Below, piece by piece: positions 43,338 through 51,967 of a DNA stretch of 64,000 nucleotides. This DNA is from Pseudomonas syringae. Its GTDB lineage: Bacteria > Pseudomonadota > Gammaproteobacteria > Pseudomonadales > Pseudomonadaceae. Below the pieces are notes generated by a model. That model was given only the letters and a program-made list of their open reading frames with translations. It made no database searches and had not been told where the DNA came from. The translations under genes were made by a program, and so were the position numbers. The stretch covers positions 550,001 to 614,000 of the forward strand of contig NZ_CP066265.1 in NCBI RefSeq assembly GCF_023278085.1, written 5' to 3'. Position 1 is the first letter of the stretch; the number at the start of each line of letters is the position of its first letter.

Positions 43338-44444
43338 TCACTTGGCGGGTTGAGAAAAGGACGCGAGTTGGCGCTGGCCACTCTCGATATCGAATAACGA
43401 AGGTGTGTCGCTGATTGCCAGGCGAATCTGAGTGCCGGGCGTCAGGCACTGGCGTCCGGCGAGGCTGACCACACAGCGGGTGCCGGCCAGTTGGCAATAC
43501 AGCAAGCTATGGCTGCCCAGGTTTTCCGTGGATTCCACGGTTGCCGTAACGCCCTCCTGGTTCAGCGTGAAGGTTTCAGGTCGCAGCCCGATCAACCATT
43601 TGCCCACCCGGTTGGAGGCAACCCCGAACTTGATGGGCAGGCGTTGTCCATCTGCGAGCATCAGGACGTTGTCGTCCAGGCAGTTCACCGGCAGCAGGTT
43701 CATCGGTGGTGTGCCGATGAAGCCGGCGACAAAGGTGCTGGCCGGTTGAGCGTAGATATCGGCGGGCGTACCCACCTGCTCGACGTGCCCTTTGTTGAGG
43801 ATCATCACCCGGTCGGCGAGCGTCATGGCTTCGGTCTGATCGTGGGTGACGTAGAGAATCGTCGCGCCGGTCTGCTGATGCAGGTTGCGGATCAGCAAGC
43901 GCATGTCGTGACGCAGCGCGCTGTCCAGATTGCACAGTGGCTCATCAAACAACAGTACCGGCGGCTTGCGGATCAGCGCCCGGCCGATGGCAACTCGCTG
44001 GCGCTGACCACCCGAAAGCTCTCCGGGTTTGCGTTGCAGCAGGTCCTCCAGCCCCAATGAGGCGGCACATGCCCGAATGCGCTGTTCCCGATCCTTGCGG
44101 GAAATACCCGCCAGCTTGAGCGCATAACCAATGTTCTCGGCCACGCTCATGTGCGGGTAGAGCGCGTAGTTCTGGAACACCATGGCGCAGCCGCGTTCCT
44201 TGGGTGGCAAGCGGGTGACATCCCGGCCGCCCATGAGCACGTGCCCCTGGCTGACGTCTTCCAGACCCGCCACCAGGCGCAGCAAGGTCGACTTGCCACA
44301 GCCGGACGGGCCGAGAATGACGCTCAGTTCACCGGCCTTGAACGTCAGGTCGAGCCCGTCAAGGATATTTCCGGCACCGTAACGTTTTTGCAGGCCTTTG
44401 AGGACAATATCCGGAGCGCATGCAATGGGGGTGAGCGCGGTCAT
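43338..44444 (-). CDS. ugpC: ABC transporter ATP-binding protein (UgpC/MalK type)
   Basis: Energises the importer. The 368-aa protein has Walker A GPSGCGKST, signature LSGGQRQR, Walker B VLLFDEP and the H-loop YVTHDQTEAM, followed by a regulatory OB/TOBE domain (about 240-355), as in carbohydrate-class importers. It overlaps the ugpE stop by 4 nt. Confidence 0.92.
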   Translation of the reverse strand: MTALTPIACAPDIVLKGLQKRYGAGNILDGLDLTFKAGELSVILGPSGCGKSTLLRLVAGLEDVSQGHVLMGGRDVTRLPPKERGCAMVFQNYALYPHMSVAENIGYALKLAGISRKDREQRIRACAASLGLEDLLQRKPGELSGGQRQRVAIGRALIRKPPVLLFDEPLCNLDSALRHDMRLLIRNLHQQTGATILYVTHDQTEAMTLADRVMILNKGHVEQVGTPADIYAQPASTFVAGFIGTPPMNLLPVNCLDDNVLMLADGQRLPIKFGVASNRVGKWLIGLRPETFTLNQEGVTATVESTENLGSHSLLYCQLAGTRCVVSLAGRQCLTPGTQIRLAISDTPSLFDIESGQRQLASFSQPAK

Positions 44445-45334
44445 TTACCGACTCCAATCAGGCCTTTGACGAACCATCGCTGCATAAACGCAATGACGAG
44501 GATAGGGGGCAGCATGCTGACCACGGCGGCGGCCATCAGCAGGTTCCATTCGGGGACCTGGGTTGTATCGGTCGGCAGGAAGCTGGCGACGCCCAGTACC
44601 AGCGTGCGCATGTCCTCACGGTTAGTCGCGACCAGCGGCCACAGGTAGTCTTTCCAAGCGCCGATAAACACCAGCGTGCCGAGCGCCGCGAAATTGGTCT
44701 TCGACAGCGGCAACAGAATGTCGACGAAAAAGCGCCAGGGCCCGGCGCCGTCCATGCGCGCGGCTTCAACCAGTTCGGCGGGCAGGGTCTGGTAAAACTG
44801 CCGGAACAGAAACGTGCCGGTGGCCGAGGCAATCAGCGGCAGGGCAAGGCCGGGATAGCTATCGAGCAAATTGATGGTCGGCACTGGCAGCCACTGAACA
44901 CCCAGCCATTGCAATACGCTGCGCACCGGGCCGAGCAGATCGCTGGCCACGGAGTAGGTCGGGATGATGCGCACTTCCAGCGGCAGCAGCAGCGCACCCA
45001 GCACGGCGAAGAAAATCACTGAGGTGTAACGGCTGCGAAAATACACCACGGCAAAGGCCGTCAACGCCGAGAGCGTCAGCTTGCCGATTACCACCAGGGT
45101 CGCGACCAGCAGGCTGTTGCCCAGCAAGCGCAACAGGTCGAGACGCCGGGTCACCTGTTGCAGATTCACCAGCAACTGGTCGCCGGGTATCACCGCCAGG
45201 CCTTGGCTGAACAGCTGCGCATTACTGACGGTTGCCGAGCAGACCGCCATGTACAAGGGCCCCAGCGCGAAGATCAGCCCCAGTGTCAGCAGCAGGTAGG
45301 CGCCTGCGTTGAACAGCCGATTGTGCTCGCTCAT
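44441..45334 (-). CDS. ugpE: ABC transporter permease (UgpE type)
   Basis: Inner-membrane permease of 297 aa. It starts MSEHNRLFNAGAYLLLTLGL at the ATG overlapping the ugpA stop; the frame stays open further upstream through ugpA, which is not used. Six hydrophobic helices are apparent and the coupling-loop EAA motif reads EAARMDGAGPWRFFVDILLP. Confidence 0.9.
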   Translation of the reverse strand: MSEHNRLFNAGAYLLLTLGLIFALGPLYMAVCSATVSNAQLFSQGLAVIPGDQLLVNLQQVTRRLDLLRLLGNSLLVATLVVIGKLTLSALTAFAVVYFRSRYTSVIFFAVLGALLLPLEVRIIPTYSVASDLLGPVRSVLQWLGVQWLPVPTINLLDSYPGLALPLIASATGTFLFRQFYQTLPAELVEAARMDGAGPWRFFVDILLPLSKTNFAALGTLVFIGAWKDYLWPLVATNREDMRTLVLGVASFLPTDTTQVPEWNLLMAAAVVSMLPPILVIAFMQRWFVKGLIGVGK

Positions 45335-46224
45335 GCTTTCACCCCGCGACGCTTGAAGTGCAGCATGAGCTTGAACTGGACGACGCTCAGTACCACGACT
45401 GCCAGCAGCATGAGCACTGAAAGCGTGGATGAGCCCGCCAGGTCCAGCCCCATGAAACCGTCGGTGTAAATCTTGTAGGCCAGCACATTGGTGGTATCGC
45501 CCGGCCCACCGTGAGTCAGGGTGTCGACCAGGCCGAAGCTGTTGGACAGGCTTTCCAGCAGATCGATAACAAACACGAACAGCAGATACGGCGCGATCAG
45601 CGGCAACTGGATATCCAGCATGCGCCGCAACGGACCGGCACCGTCCAGCGCTGCGGCAGCGAGGTAGTCGTCCGGCACCGACTTCAGGCTCGCAACCAGC
45701 ATCACGAAATTGAACGGCACCAGGCACCACGCATAGGCCACAACCAGCAATAGCATGCTTTGCACCGGGTTGGCGTAGGGCGCCCAGGTGCCGGGCGCGA
45801 TGACGTTGAGCCAGGCAAAAATGCCCATCACCGGATTGGCCAGCACATGAAAGACAATACCGATGGTGGCGCCCGATACGGCGTAGGGCCAGATCAGCAG
45901 GTTGCGAAACACGGCGTTGCCGCGCAATTTCAGCTCAAGGCACAGAGCAAGCACCAGCGCGATGAGGATCGAAAGCACCACGCTCGACAGGCTGAACACC
46001 AGCGTCGAGCCCAGCGACGCGAGGACGCCGGGGTCGTTCAGAACACGCCAGTAATTGCTCAGGCCGACAAATACCTCATGGCCTCCAAAGGGCGGCACCA
46101 GATGAAACGACCACCAGAGTGCCTGGACCGCAGGCCAGTAGAAAAACAGCCCGAGCGCCAGCAACTGCGGCAGGGCAAACAGCAGTGCCAGACGCGGCTG
46201 CGGAAAGTACGCGCGGGGCTTCAT
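45331..46224 (-). CDS. ugpA: ABC transporter permease (UgpA type)
   Basis: First permease of the importer, 297 aa, with six membrane helices and the coupling motif AAAALDGAGPLRRMLDIQLP. It overlaps both ugpB (4 nt at its start) and ugpE (4 nt at its end), a fully coupled arrangement. Substrate is assigned from the neighbours, not from the permease itself. Confidence 0.9.
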   Translation of the reverse strand: MKPRAYFPQPRLALLFALPQLLALGLFFYWPAVQALWWSFHLVPPFGGHEVFVGLSNYWRVLNDPGVLASLGSTLVFSLSSVVLSILIALVLALCLELKLRGNAVFRNLLIWPYAVSGATIGIVFHVLANPVMGIFAWLNVIAPGTWAPYANPVQSMLLLVVAYAWCLVPFNFVMLVASLKSVPDDYLAAAALDGAGPLRRMLDIQLPLIAPYLLFVFVIDLLESLSNSFGLVDTLTHGGPGDTTNVLAYKIYTDGFMGLDLAGSSTLSVLMLLAVVVLSVVQFKLMLHFKRRGVKA

Positions 46225-47537
46225 GGTGTCGCCTCGTTTGATGGGGTGCTGATGGGCGGCTGATGCATCTGTTGAAACAGCCCGAGCAATTCGTTGGCTC
46301 GCAAGGTTGATTGGCGTAGCGCGTGATCAACGCTTTGTCGGCCTGCCAGCGCGTTTTCCATTTCTTGCGACCAGATCAGGCGCATCAATGTGATGAAACC
46401 GCAGCGCAAGGGCGCAGACGGCTGGCCGTCGATATCGCTGAGAGCCTCCAGGCCGACCGTTATTGCCGAAGGCTTCTGTGCAGTTGATCGCAACGTAGCT
46501 GCGGCAGCCTGAGTGACGGGCAGGTAACCGGTCCGTGCGCTAAACACCCTCTGGTTTTCCGGCAGCAGCACGAACGCCAGAAACTCCGAAACCAGCCGAT
46601 AATCCCGCACTGAGTGCCCGCGCATCACCCACAGCGAGGAGCCGCCGGGCACATTGGCCTTGCGGGTTGTGTTGGCGTAAATCGGCAGCGGGGTCACGTC
46701 GATATCGGACTCAAGCTCGCCATGCATGACATTCCACGCCCCGGTCGAGTCGAGCAGCATGGCGCAATCATCGGTGGCGAACGCCAGCGCCTGCTGACCG
46801 CTACGGGTCGAGGCCTCATAGCGAACCAGCCCCTCGGCAGTCCATTGCGCAAGGTCATTCATGAGGCGCAGGTGTGTGCCTGTGTCGAACTGGTAGCGAT
46901 CAGCTCCGTCGATGCTTACCGCGACATTCGAGCCCTGCGCCGCGCTGGTTTGTTCCAGCCAGATCCACGGCGCGAACTGAGTAGCGACAGGGCAGGCGTG
47001 ACCGTTTTTCTTCAGCGCGCGCAAGGCCGTGGCAAATGCCTCCCAGGTGGCGAGCGGCTGCTGGATGCCTGCTGCGGCCAGAGCGTTTCGATGGGTGTAG
47101 AGCACGGCTGTTGAAGCGGCAAAAGGCTGGGCCGCCAGCGCGCCATGTTCGTCCGCGTAATAGCGGCGCAACGCGGGCAGAAAAGTGTCGCTCGCATAGG
47201 CCCTCTGATGATTGGCCATTACCGTTTCGACAGGCTGTGTGGCGCCACCCAGCAACATGTCCGGAGTGGCGACGTCGTAAATCTCAACCAGTGCGGGGCC
47301 GATGCCCGCCCGATAAGCTGCCACCGTCTTCTGCAACGTTTGCTCGTAGGATCCCTGACGAATGCAGTGCAGGCGATCACCCTCTTCACGCGGCGCATTG
47401 AAGCTTTTGCACAGGTCGGCGATCGCAGTGCCTGCCGCGCCGCTATGGCTGTACCAGAACTCGGCTGGCGCGGCGAGGGTATGGGCGGCGAGTGGCAGCA
47501 GAACCAGCACGGACAGAAATTTATGGATGACAGGCAT
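46221..47537 (-). CDS. ugpB: Extracellular solute-binding protein (UgpB-like)
   Basis: Periplasmic receptor for the importer. The product, 438 aa from the chosen ATG, has a signal peptide (MPVIHKFLSVLVLLPLAAHT, cleavage probably after LAA). The mature start FWYSHSGAAGTAIADLCKSF and GSYEQTLQKTVAAYRAG resemble UgpB. A GTG at 47549 would add four residues but has no Shine-Dalgarno. It is the first gene of the operon, facing the divergent ROK gene. Whether it binds glycerol-3-phosphate or a glycerophosphodiester cannot be read from the sequence. Confidence 0.85.
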   Translation of the reverse strand: MPVIHKFLSVLVLLPLAAHTLAAPAEFWYSHSGAAGTAIADLCKSFNAPREEGDRLHCIRQGSYEQTLQKTVAAYRAGIGPALVEIYDVATPDMLLGGATQPVETVMANHQRAYASDTFLPALRRYYADEHGALAAQPFAASTAVLYTHRNALAAAGIQQPLATWEAFATALRALKKNGHACPVATQFAPWIWLEQTSAAQGSNVAVSIDGADRYQFDTGTHLRLMNDLAQWTAEGLVRYEASTRSGQQALAFATDDCAMLLDSTGAWNVMHGELESDIDVTPLPIYANTTRKANVPGGSSLWVMRGHSVRDYRLVSEFLAFVLLPENQRVFSARTGYLPVTQAAAATLRSTAQKPSAITVGLEALSDIDGQPSAPLRCGFITLMRLIWSQEMENALAGRQSVDHALRQSTLRANELLGLFQQMHQPPISTPSNEATP

Positions 47538-47570
47538 GAGGGCACTCACAGGAACTGAGTGTCATTTAAT

Positions 47571-47599
47571 ACAGGTTGTGTGTAGTATTTGTGACCTGT
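47571..47599. promoter_or_regulatory. Inverted repeat, possible operator between ugpB and the ROK gene
   Basis: ACAGGT (47571-47576) and ACCTGT (47594-47599) form an inverted repeat with a 17-nt centre in the 165-nt divergent intergenic region. A ROK repressor dimer could bind here. A partial Pho-box-like pair (CTGTCAG, then TTATCAA 11 bp later, at 47596-47613) overlaps it, but the second half matches poorly. Confidence 0.35.
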
Positions 47600-47702
47600 C
47601 AGGTTTTTATCAAATGTTCATGATTGAAGTGTGTAATCGGCGACGGGCGATACACTGCTCCACACGCCGACTGTTTTAATCCTCTTCCGACATGTTGATT
47701 CC

Positions 47703-48827
47703 ATGCCTCTCGACCTCCAAACGCAGCCGCACTCGCTACTGAGCCTCAATGAACGCAAATTGCTGGACATCCTTCGGCGGCGCGGCGCGATCACACGCGC
47801 CACGGTGTCTGCCGAAATGGACCTGGCGCAGCAGTCGGTTCACCGGCTGATCGAAGAGCTGATCAGTCGCGGGCTGTTGCGCAGCGGCGAGCGCGTGAAG
47901 AATGGCCGTGGCCAGCCCAGCCCGCGCATCGAACTGGTCAATGAAGCGGTGTATGCCATTGGCGTTTCGATCAACACCGACTCGGCCGTGGTCTGCGTCG
48001 CCGACCTGGGCTGCAATGTGTTGGAGCAGGTCACCTTGCGCACGCCGCCGCTGAGCCGCAACAGCACGCTGGATGCGCTGGAAAAAACCATCGAGCGGAT
48101 GCTTCAGCGCAACGGCATCGAAGCGGATCGGGTCATAGGGATCGGCTTCGCCATCGCCGGGTTTTTCCTTCAGAACCGCCAGATCAACGCGCCAGAACCG
48201 CTGCGCGACTGGTCATTGATGGACTTGCAGCCAGTCCTCGAAGCGCGTTTCGGCATGCCGGTCTGGCTGGAAAACAACGCCACCACGGCGGCTATCGGCG
48301 AAAGCCTGGTGGGCGTTGGTGCATGGGCCAGCAACTTCATCTACCTGTCGTTCAACTTCGGCTTCGGCGCAGGCGTGGTCATCAACGGCAAACCGTATTT
48401 CGGCAGCCACGGCAACGCGGGCGAGATCACCCTGTACAACGACCAGGAGTCGATAAATCGCCCGGCCTTGCGCTACCTACTGGAAGAGCTGCATCAGAAT
48501 GGCGTGCAGGTCGATTCAATCGAAGACCTGCGCTCGCGCTTCGACCCGGATTGGCCCGGTGTGGACGCCTGGCTGAAACGCATCCAGCCAACGCTGGACC
48601 GACTGGTCAACGCACTGGCAGGGCTGTTCGACCCCCAGGCTGTGGTGTTCGGCGGGCAACTGCCACCCGAGTTGGGAAGGCGGCTGATCGCCGCGACTAC
48701 TTTCTGGGGGACCCATCGCTATAACGCGCCGCCACCACGGCCTCAGTTGTTGTTGAGTGAGACCAATGGAGATGCGGCGGCTATCGGGGCGGCGTTGGTG
48801 CCGTTGAAGGAGCGGTTTTTTGTTTGA
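47703..48827 (+). CDS. ROK family transcriptional regulator
   Basis: A 374-aa regulator. The N-terminal winged helix (about 10-75, RRRGAITRATVSAEMDLAQQ) is followed by a ROK effector domain (about 80-370, with GFGAGVVINGKPYFGSHGNA). The zinc motif CxCGxxGC usual in ROK proteins is missing after HGNAGE, and the N-terminal phosphate loop is not that of a kinase, so it is likely a pure sensor. It is divergent from ugpB and likely controls that operon; the effector may be a sugar or polyol. Confidence 0.88.
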   Translation: MPLDLQTQPHSLLSLNERKLLDILRRRGAITRATVSAEMDLAQQSVHRLIEELISRGLLRSGERVKNGRGQPSPRIELVNEAVYAIGVSINTDSAVVCVADLGCNVLEQVTLRTPPLSRNSTLDALEKTIERMLQRNGIEADRVIGIGFAIAGFFLQNRQINAPEPLRDWSLMDLQPVLEARFGMPVWLENNATTAAIGESLVGVGAWASNFIYLSFNFGFGAGVVINGKPYFGSHGNAGEITLYNDQESINRPALRYLLEELHQNGVQVDSIEDLRSRFDPDWPGVDAWLKRIQPTLDRLVNALAGLFDPQAVVFGGQLPPELGRRLIAATTFWGTHRYNAPPPRPQLLLSETNGDAAAIGAALVPLKERFFV

Positions 48828-49081
48828 TTTTGATGCGTTGTTTGCCTGGGTTTTGTGTAGTTGCTGGTGATCGTGTTAATGCGCTTCTGGCCGAATGTGG
48901 TTGCTTGTGAGTGGCCGCGATCCAAAGCGGTCTGTCAGTTGCTTAAAGATCGGCCAGATCGAAGATGGTGAGGGGGCGTGCTGTGGGCTCACTTGCTTAT
49001 CTGCTTGGTGTTACAGCACGATACCAGCTAAAGAGCAAGGACCTGCCCGATGACCAAGCCCCTCGAACAAGAAATCTCAAT

Positions 49082-49624
49082 GTGAATTCACCAGACTACA
49101 CGGCTAAGAGCGAAGACCTCGGCAACCGCATGATGAAGGTCGACCATGCTGGCGAGCATGGTGCGATCTGTATCTACAGCGGACAGTTGCTTATGGCCCG
49201 GCTTTTTGTTCCCGGCATGGTGAATGAACTCAAAGAGTTTCTCTCCCACGAGCGCCGCCATCGGATGGTTTTTCAGGAGGAGCTGCAACGTCGCGGGTAT
49301 CCCCGCTGCCGTAGTTATTGGTTGTGTGGCATAGGCGGTCTGGCGTTGGGCCTGGTTACTGGCATCTGTGGCCGCAAAGCCATTGTTGCTACTACCGTCG
49401 CAGTTGAGAGTGTGGTGCTCAAGCACCTGGCTCATCAACTTGATGTGCTGGGCGATATCGATCTCCACGCGGTGGCGGCCATTACGTCGATTGTGGAGGA
49501 TGAGCAGCACCATCATGACCACTCGGCAGCGCAGATTGATGTGCGCGATCCCTGGTTCAGGGTACTGACACCGATGGTGACTGCATGGACTGAGGCGGTA
49601 ATCTGGATGGGTATGCGTACTTAG
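49082..49624 (+). CDS. COQ7-family di-iron hydroxylase-like protein
   Basis: Resembles demethoxyubiquinone hydroxylase. Ligand motifs for a di-iron site are complete: DHAGEHGA, SHERRH, AVESVVLKHL and VEDEQHHHD. A hydrophobic stretch, GIGGLALGLVTGICGRKAI, sits where COQ7 has its membrane-associated helix. The frame is open from an ATG at 48965, but conserved sequence begins near 49082; I chose the GTG there (180 aa), with low certainty. No quinone genes lie nearby, so it may be a paralogue of the housekeeping COQ7 or a di-iron oxidase with another substrate. Confidence 0.78.
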   Translation: MNSPDYTAKSEDLGNRMMKVDHAGEHGAICIYSGQLLMARLFVPGMVNELKEFLSHERRHRMVFQEELQRRGYPRCRSYWLCGIGGLALGLVTGICGRKAIVATTVAVESVVLKHLAHQLDVLGDIDLHAVAAITSIVEDEQHHHDHSAAQIDVRDPWFRVLTPMVTAWTEAVIWMGMRT

Positions 49625-49929
49625 AAAGCTGGTGTAATTATCCCGTTTCACTGCCGCAATCTTTAGACAAATGACTGACCGCTTCTGGTCAAAAGCGGTC
49701 TGTCGTCACTATTCGCGTCCTCACCCTCATTTTTTTAGCCGTTTCTCCCAGCCAATCCAAAATCGGATTCTTTACAGGCTTTGCTTCCCCCCATCCTTCC
49801 CGCTAAAGTCAGCACCTGGGCGTCTGCTGCGCCTGCGGTCCGCGCGAAGGGGTTACCCAAGGCATGCGTTTTCAATTTCTCATTCCAGCTCCCGGCTTGT
49901 CGGCGGACCGAGCCCTGTAAGGAGTTGGC
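49625..49929. other. Intergenic region with one 8-bp inverted repeat
   Basis: GACCGCTT (49677-49684) and AAGCGGTC (49693-49700) form a perfect inverted repeat with an 8-nt loop. Related, decayed copies are seen at about 48881-48935, 53768-53822 and 54350-54418. The rest holds no convincing ORF; AAGGAG at 49919 belongs to the next gene. Confidence 0.5.
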
Positions 49930-51171
49930 ATGCCCGCCACAAATGCTTCCCGTCATCACGGTCTTCTTGATCTCCCTTCGCTGCGCAAGCGCGCCAAGCG
50001 TCTTTTGAAGGCACTGCAAAACAACGAAGCTGACGATGCTCGCTCGCAGTTGCACGCACTCGGCTTGTCTGGCCCCGACTATCGCCTTGCCGACACGCAG
50101 TGGCTGGTAGCTCGAGAAGCCGGTTTTGCCAGCTGGCCCAAGCTGATCGCTCATGCCGAGAGTGTCGCGTTCGCCGCACGACATCCGGGTTTCGCTGCAA
50201 CGAGCGAAGCGGCTGTCCAGCACTGGCGTTGCGGCAACGACATCGAGCACAGCCTGCGGATCGCTGGCTTCTCGGGTTCGTTTCATATGTTTGATGATCC
50301 GATGGTCATGGGCCCGGTCCCCGCATTACCTGACGATGACTACTGGTCAGTAAGAGCGGCTTTCGTGGAGCAGGCATTTGGGCTGTCTCCTCGTGATAGT
50401 CGACAGCGCCAAGCCATACAGCGCGACGCGTTGGCAAAACTGGATGCGGACAGCGAGCTGGTGCTGTGGTGCGAGGGCGACGCTTACGACCAACTGTTTC
50501 TGATACGGCTACTGGCGAGTTTGCCAGCCTTGCCGCGCAGGCTTGAATTGATCGAGACCAATCGGGTGCCAGGCGTGCAGCGATTTATCGGCATTGGCCA
50601 ACTCGCCCCCGATCTGCTCGCCTGGCTCTGGCCGCAACGGCGTTCGCTCGGAGAGGATGCGTTGGCTCTGGGGCGTGAAGCGTGGGCTGCCTACACCGCG
50701 CCAGACCCGAGCGAATGGGCGCGCCTTGCAGCACAACAGCATCCCGTGCTGCCGCTACTCGGGCCTGCCTTGGCAAGGCAGCTGCAAGAGCTTCCCGGCG
50801 TTAACGATGGCTTGAGTCTGACGCAACGTTTGACGTTGCGCATCCTCGCTGACCATGGCGAGGTGTCCGCCGCCAAGGCTTTCGACCATCTGATGATGAG
50901 CTATGAGCCCCTGCCTTATCTGGGCGATCTGATGTTCCATTCGTTGCTGCGACCGCTCATCAATGCGCCACACCCATTGGTGCACGAGCAGCCTGGGGGC
51001 GTATGGCAGAAGCACCTTCTTCGAATCACCGTATTAGGTGAGCAAGCACTGTGTGAGCAGATTAACTGGCTGGATTACGCCCCAGCAGATCGTTGGGTTG
51101 GCGGGGTGCAGATCGTTGCTGACCAATCACCTTGGGTGGTGAACAGCGAAGGGCGGGTGTGGCGTCGCTGA
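49930..51171 (+). CDS. DUF1835-like hypothetical protein, 413 aa
   Basis: Soluble protein with AAGGAG upstream of the ATG. Residues about 1-75 form a helical leader ending AREAGFASWPKLIAHAES, a segment often seen at the start of ankyrin or DUF proteins. Residues about 95-220 look like DUF1835 (GNDIEHSLRIAGFSGSFHMF, then DDPMVMGPVP, later ELVLWCEGDAYDQLFLIRLL). The C-terminal third resembles the wing region found with DUF1835 (LTLRILADHGEVSAAKAFDH). Function is not known. It stands alone between non-coding flanks. Confidence 0.75.
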   Translation: MPATNASRHHGLLDLPSLRKRAKRLLKALQNNEADDARSQLHALGLSGPDYRLADTQWLVAREAGFASWPKLIAHAESVAFAARHPGFAATSEAAVQHWRCGNDIEHSLRIAGFSGSFHMFDDPMVMGPVPALPDDDYWSVRAAFVEQAFGLSPRDSRQRQAIQRDALAKLDADSELVLWCEGDAYDQLFLIRLLASLPALPRRLELIETNRVPGVQRFIGIGQLAPDLLAWLWPQRRSLGEDALALGREAWAAYTAPDPSEWARLAAQQHPVLPLLGPALARQLQELPGVNDGLSLTQRLTLRILADHGEVSAAKAFDHLMMSYEPLPYLGDLMFHSLLRPLINAPHPLVHEQPGGVWQKHLLRITVLGEQALCEQINWLDYAPADRWVGGVQIVADQSPWVVNSEGRVWRR

Positions 51172-51369
51172 CGCAAAACCGAGATTGGTTAATAACGCCA
51201 GCGTAAGACGTCTTTTCACCGGAGATATCGCTGGAGGCTTTGGTAGGTATCCCGCAATCGGCACATTCTGAGCCGAAGCATCAAGCGGAATAAACGTCAT
51301 GGCCGCGCTGGCCGAGCATGAACGGATGTCTCTGTTCTTGATCGGCTCAGCGCCCGCGAGCGCCAGTGA

Positions 51370-51948
51370 TCAGAACAACCCGCCCAGTGAAATGGTCGCT
51401 CCGGCTCCCGCTTGCAGCCCGACGTTAAGGCCTGCGGCGATAATCACGCCTTTGGCTGAGCGCAGCAGGCGGACGGTGCTGTCGTGAGGCAGGAGCAGGC
51501 TGCCCATCGGCGTCAGTGTGGCGGCGGTCATGGCCAGCAGCTTGGGGTCCAGACCGAACAGCATGGCCGAGCCGCTGGCTCCACCTAGCAGGCCAACGCC
51601 GCCTTCAATGAATACACAAGCGCCCTGGAAGTCCTCGCGGAGCAGGCCACGGGCAGCGATCGAGTCTGCAACCAGCACCTGGCCGAATGCTGGAAAGTCT
51701 TCGGTTGCGCCCGCTGCCCCGACGCTCTTGCCCCGCACGTGCAAGTTGACCTTGCCGAACCGCGGCAGGCGCGCGCCGATGCCCAGGCCCACGCCGACCG
51801 AACCATAACGAAACTGCTGGTCGACCCCTTTGGGGTCGATCAGGGTCAGTGCGCCACCCGCAGCGGCGGCGAACACGACGGTCAATCCGCCGCTGCTGGC
51901 CGTCTTGTAGCGCCAGTCACTTACAGTTACAGGTAATGGGATTTGCAT
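51370..51948 (-). CDS. Glycine/alanine-rich hypothetical protein, 192 aa
   Basis: Starts MQIPLPVTVSDWRYKTASSG after an AAGGAA Shine-Dalgarno, 19 nt downstream of the DUF3592-like gene on the same strand. The sequence has no signal peptide but several glycine-zipper-like stretches (YGSVGVGLGIGARL, GGVGLLGGASGSAML, GLNVGLQAGAGATISLGGLF). This composition is compatible with a membrane-inserting or pore-forming protein. I do not recognise the family. Confidence 0.7.
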   Translation of the reverse strand: MQIPLPVTVSDWRYKTASSGGLTVVFAAAAGGALTLIDPKGVDQQFRYGSVGVGLGIGARLPRFGKVNLHVRGKSVGAAGATEDFPAFGQVLVADSIAARGLLREDFQGACVFIEGGVGLLGGASGSAMLFGLDPKLLAMTAATLTPMGSLLLPHDSTVRLLRSAKGVIIAAGLNVGLQAGAGATISLGGLF

Positions 51949-51967
51949 GTGAATTTCCTTATAGGGG

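Noticed and set aside
45335..45730. N-terminal extension of the UgpE-like permease
   Set aside because: It is an alternative frame through ugpA. The ATG at 45334 overlaps the ugpA stop as ATGA, matching the rest of the operon.
49671..49970. Forward 99-codon frame before the DUF1835-like gene
   Set aside because: Low-complexity Arg/Ser/Pro-rich translation overlapping the true gene start and an intergenic repeat; no Shine-Dalgarno.
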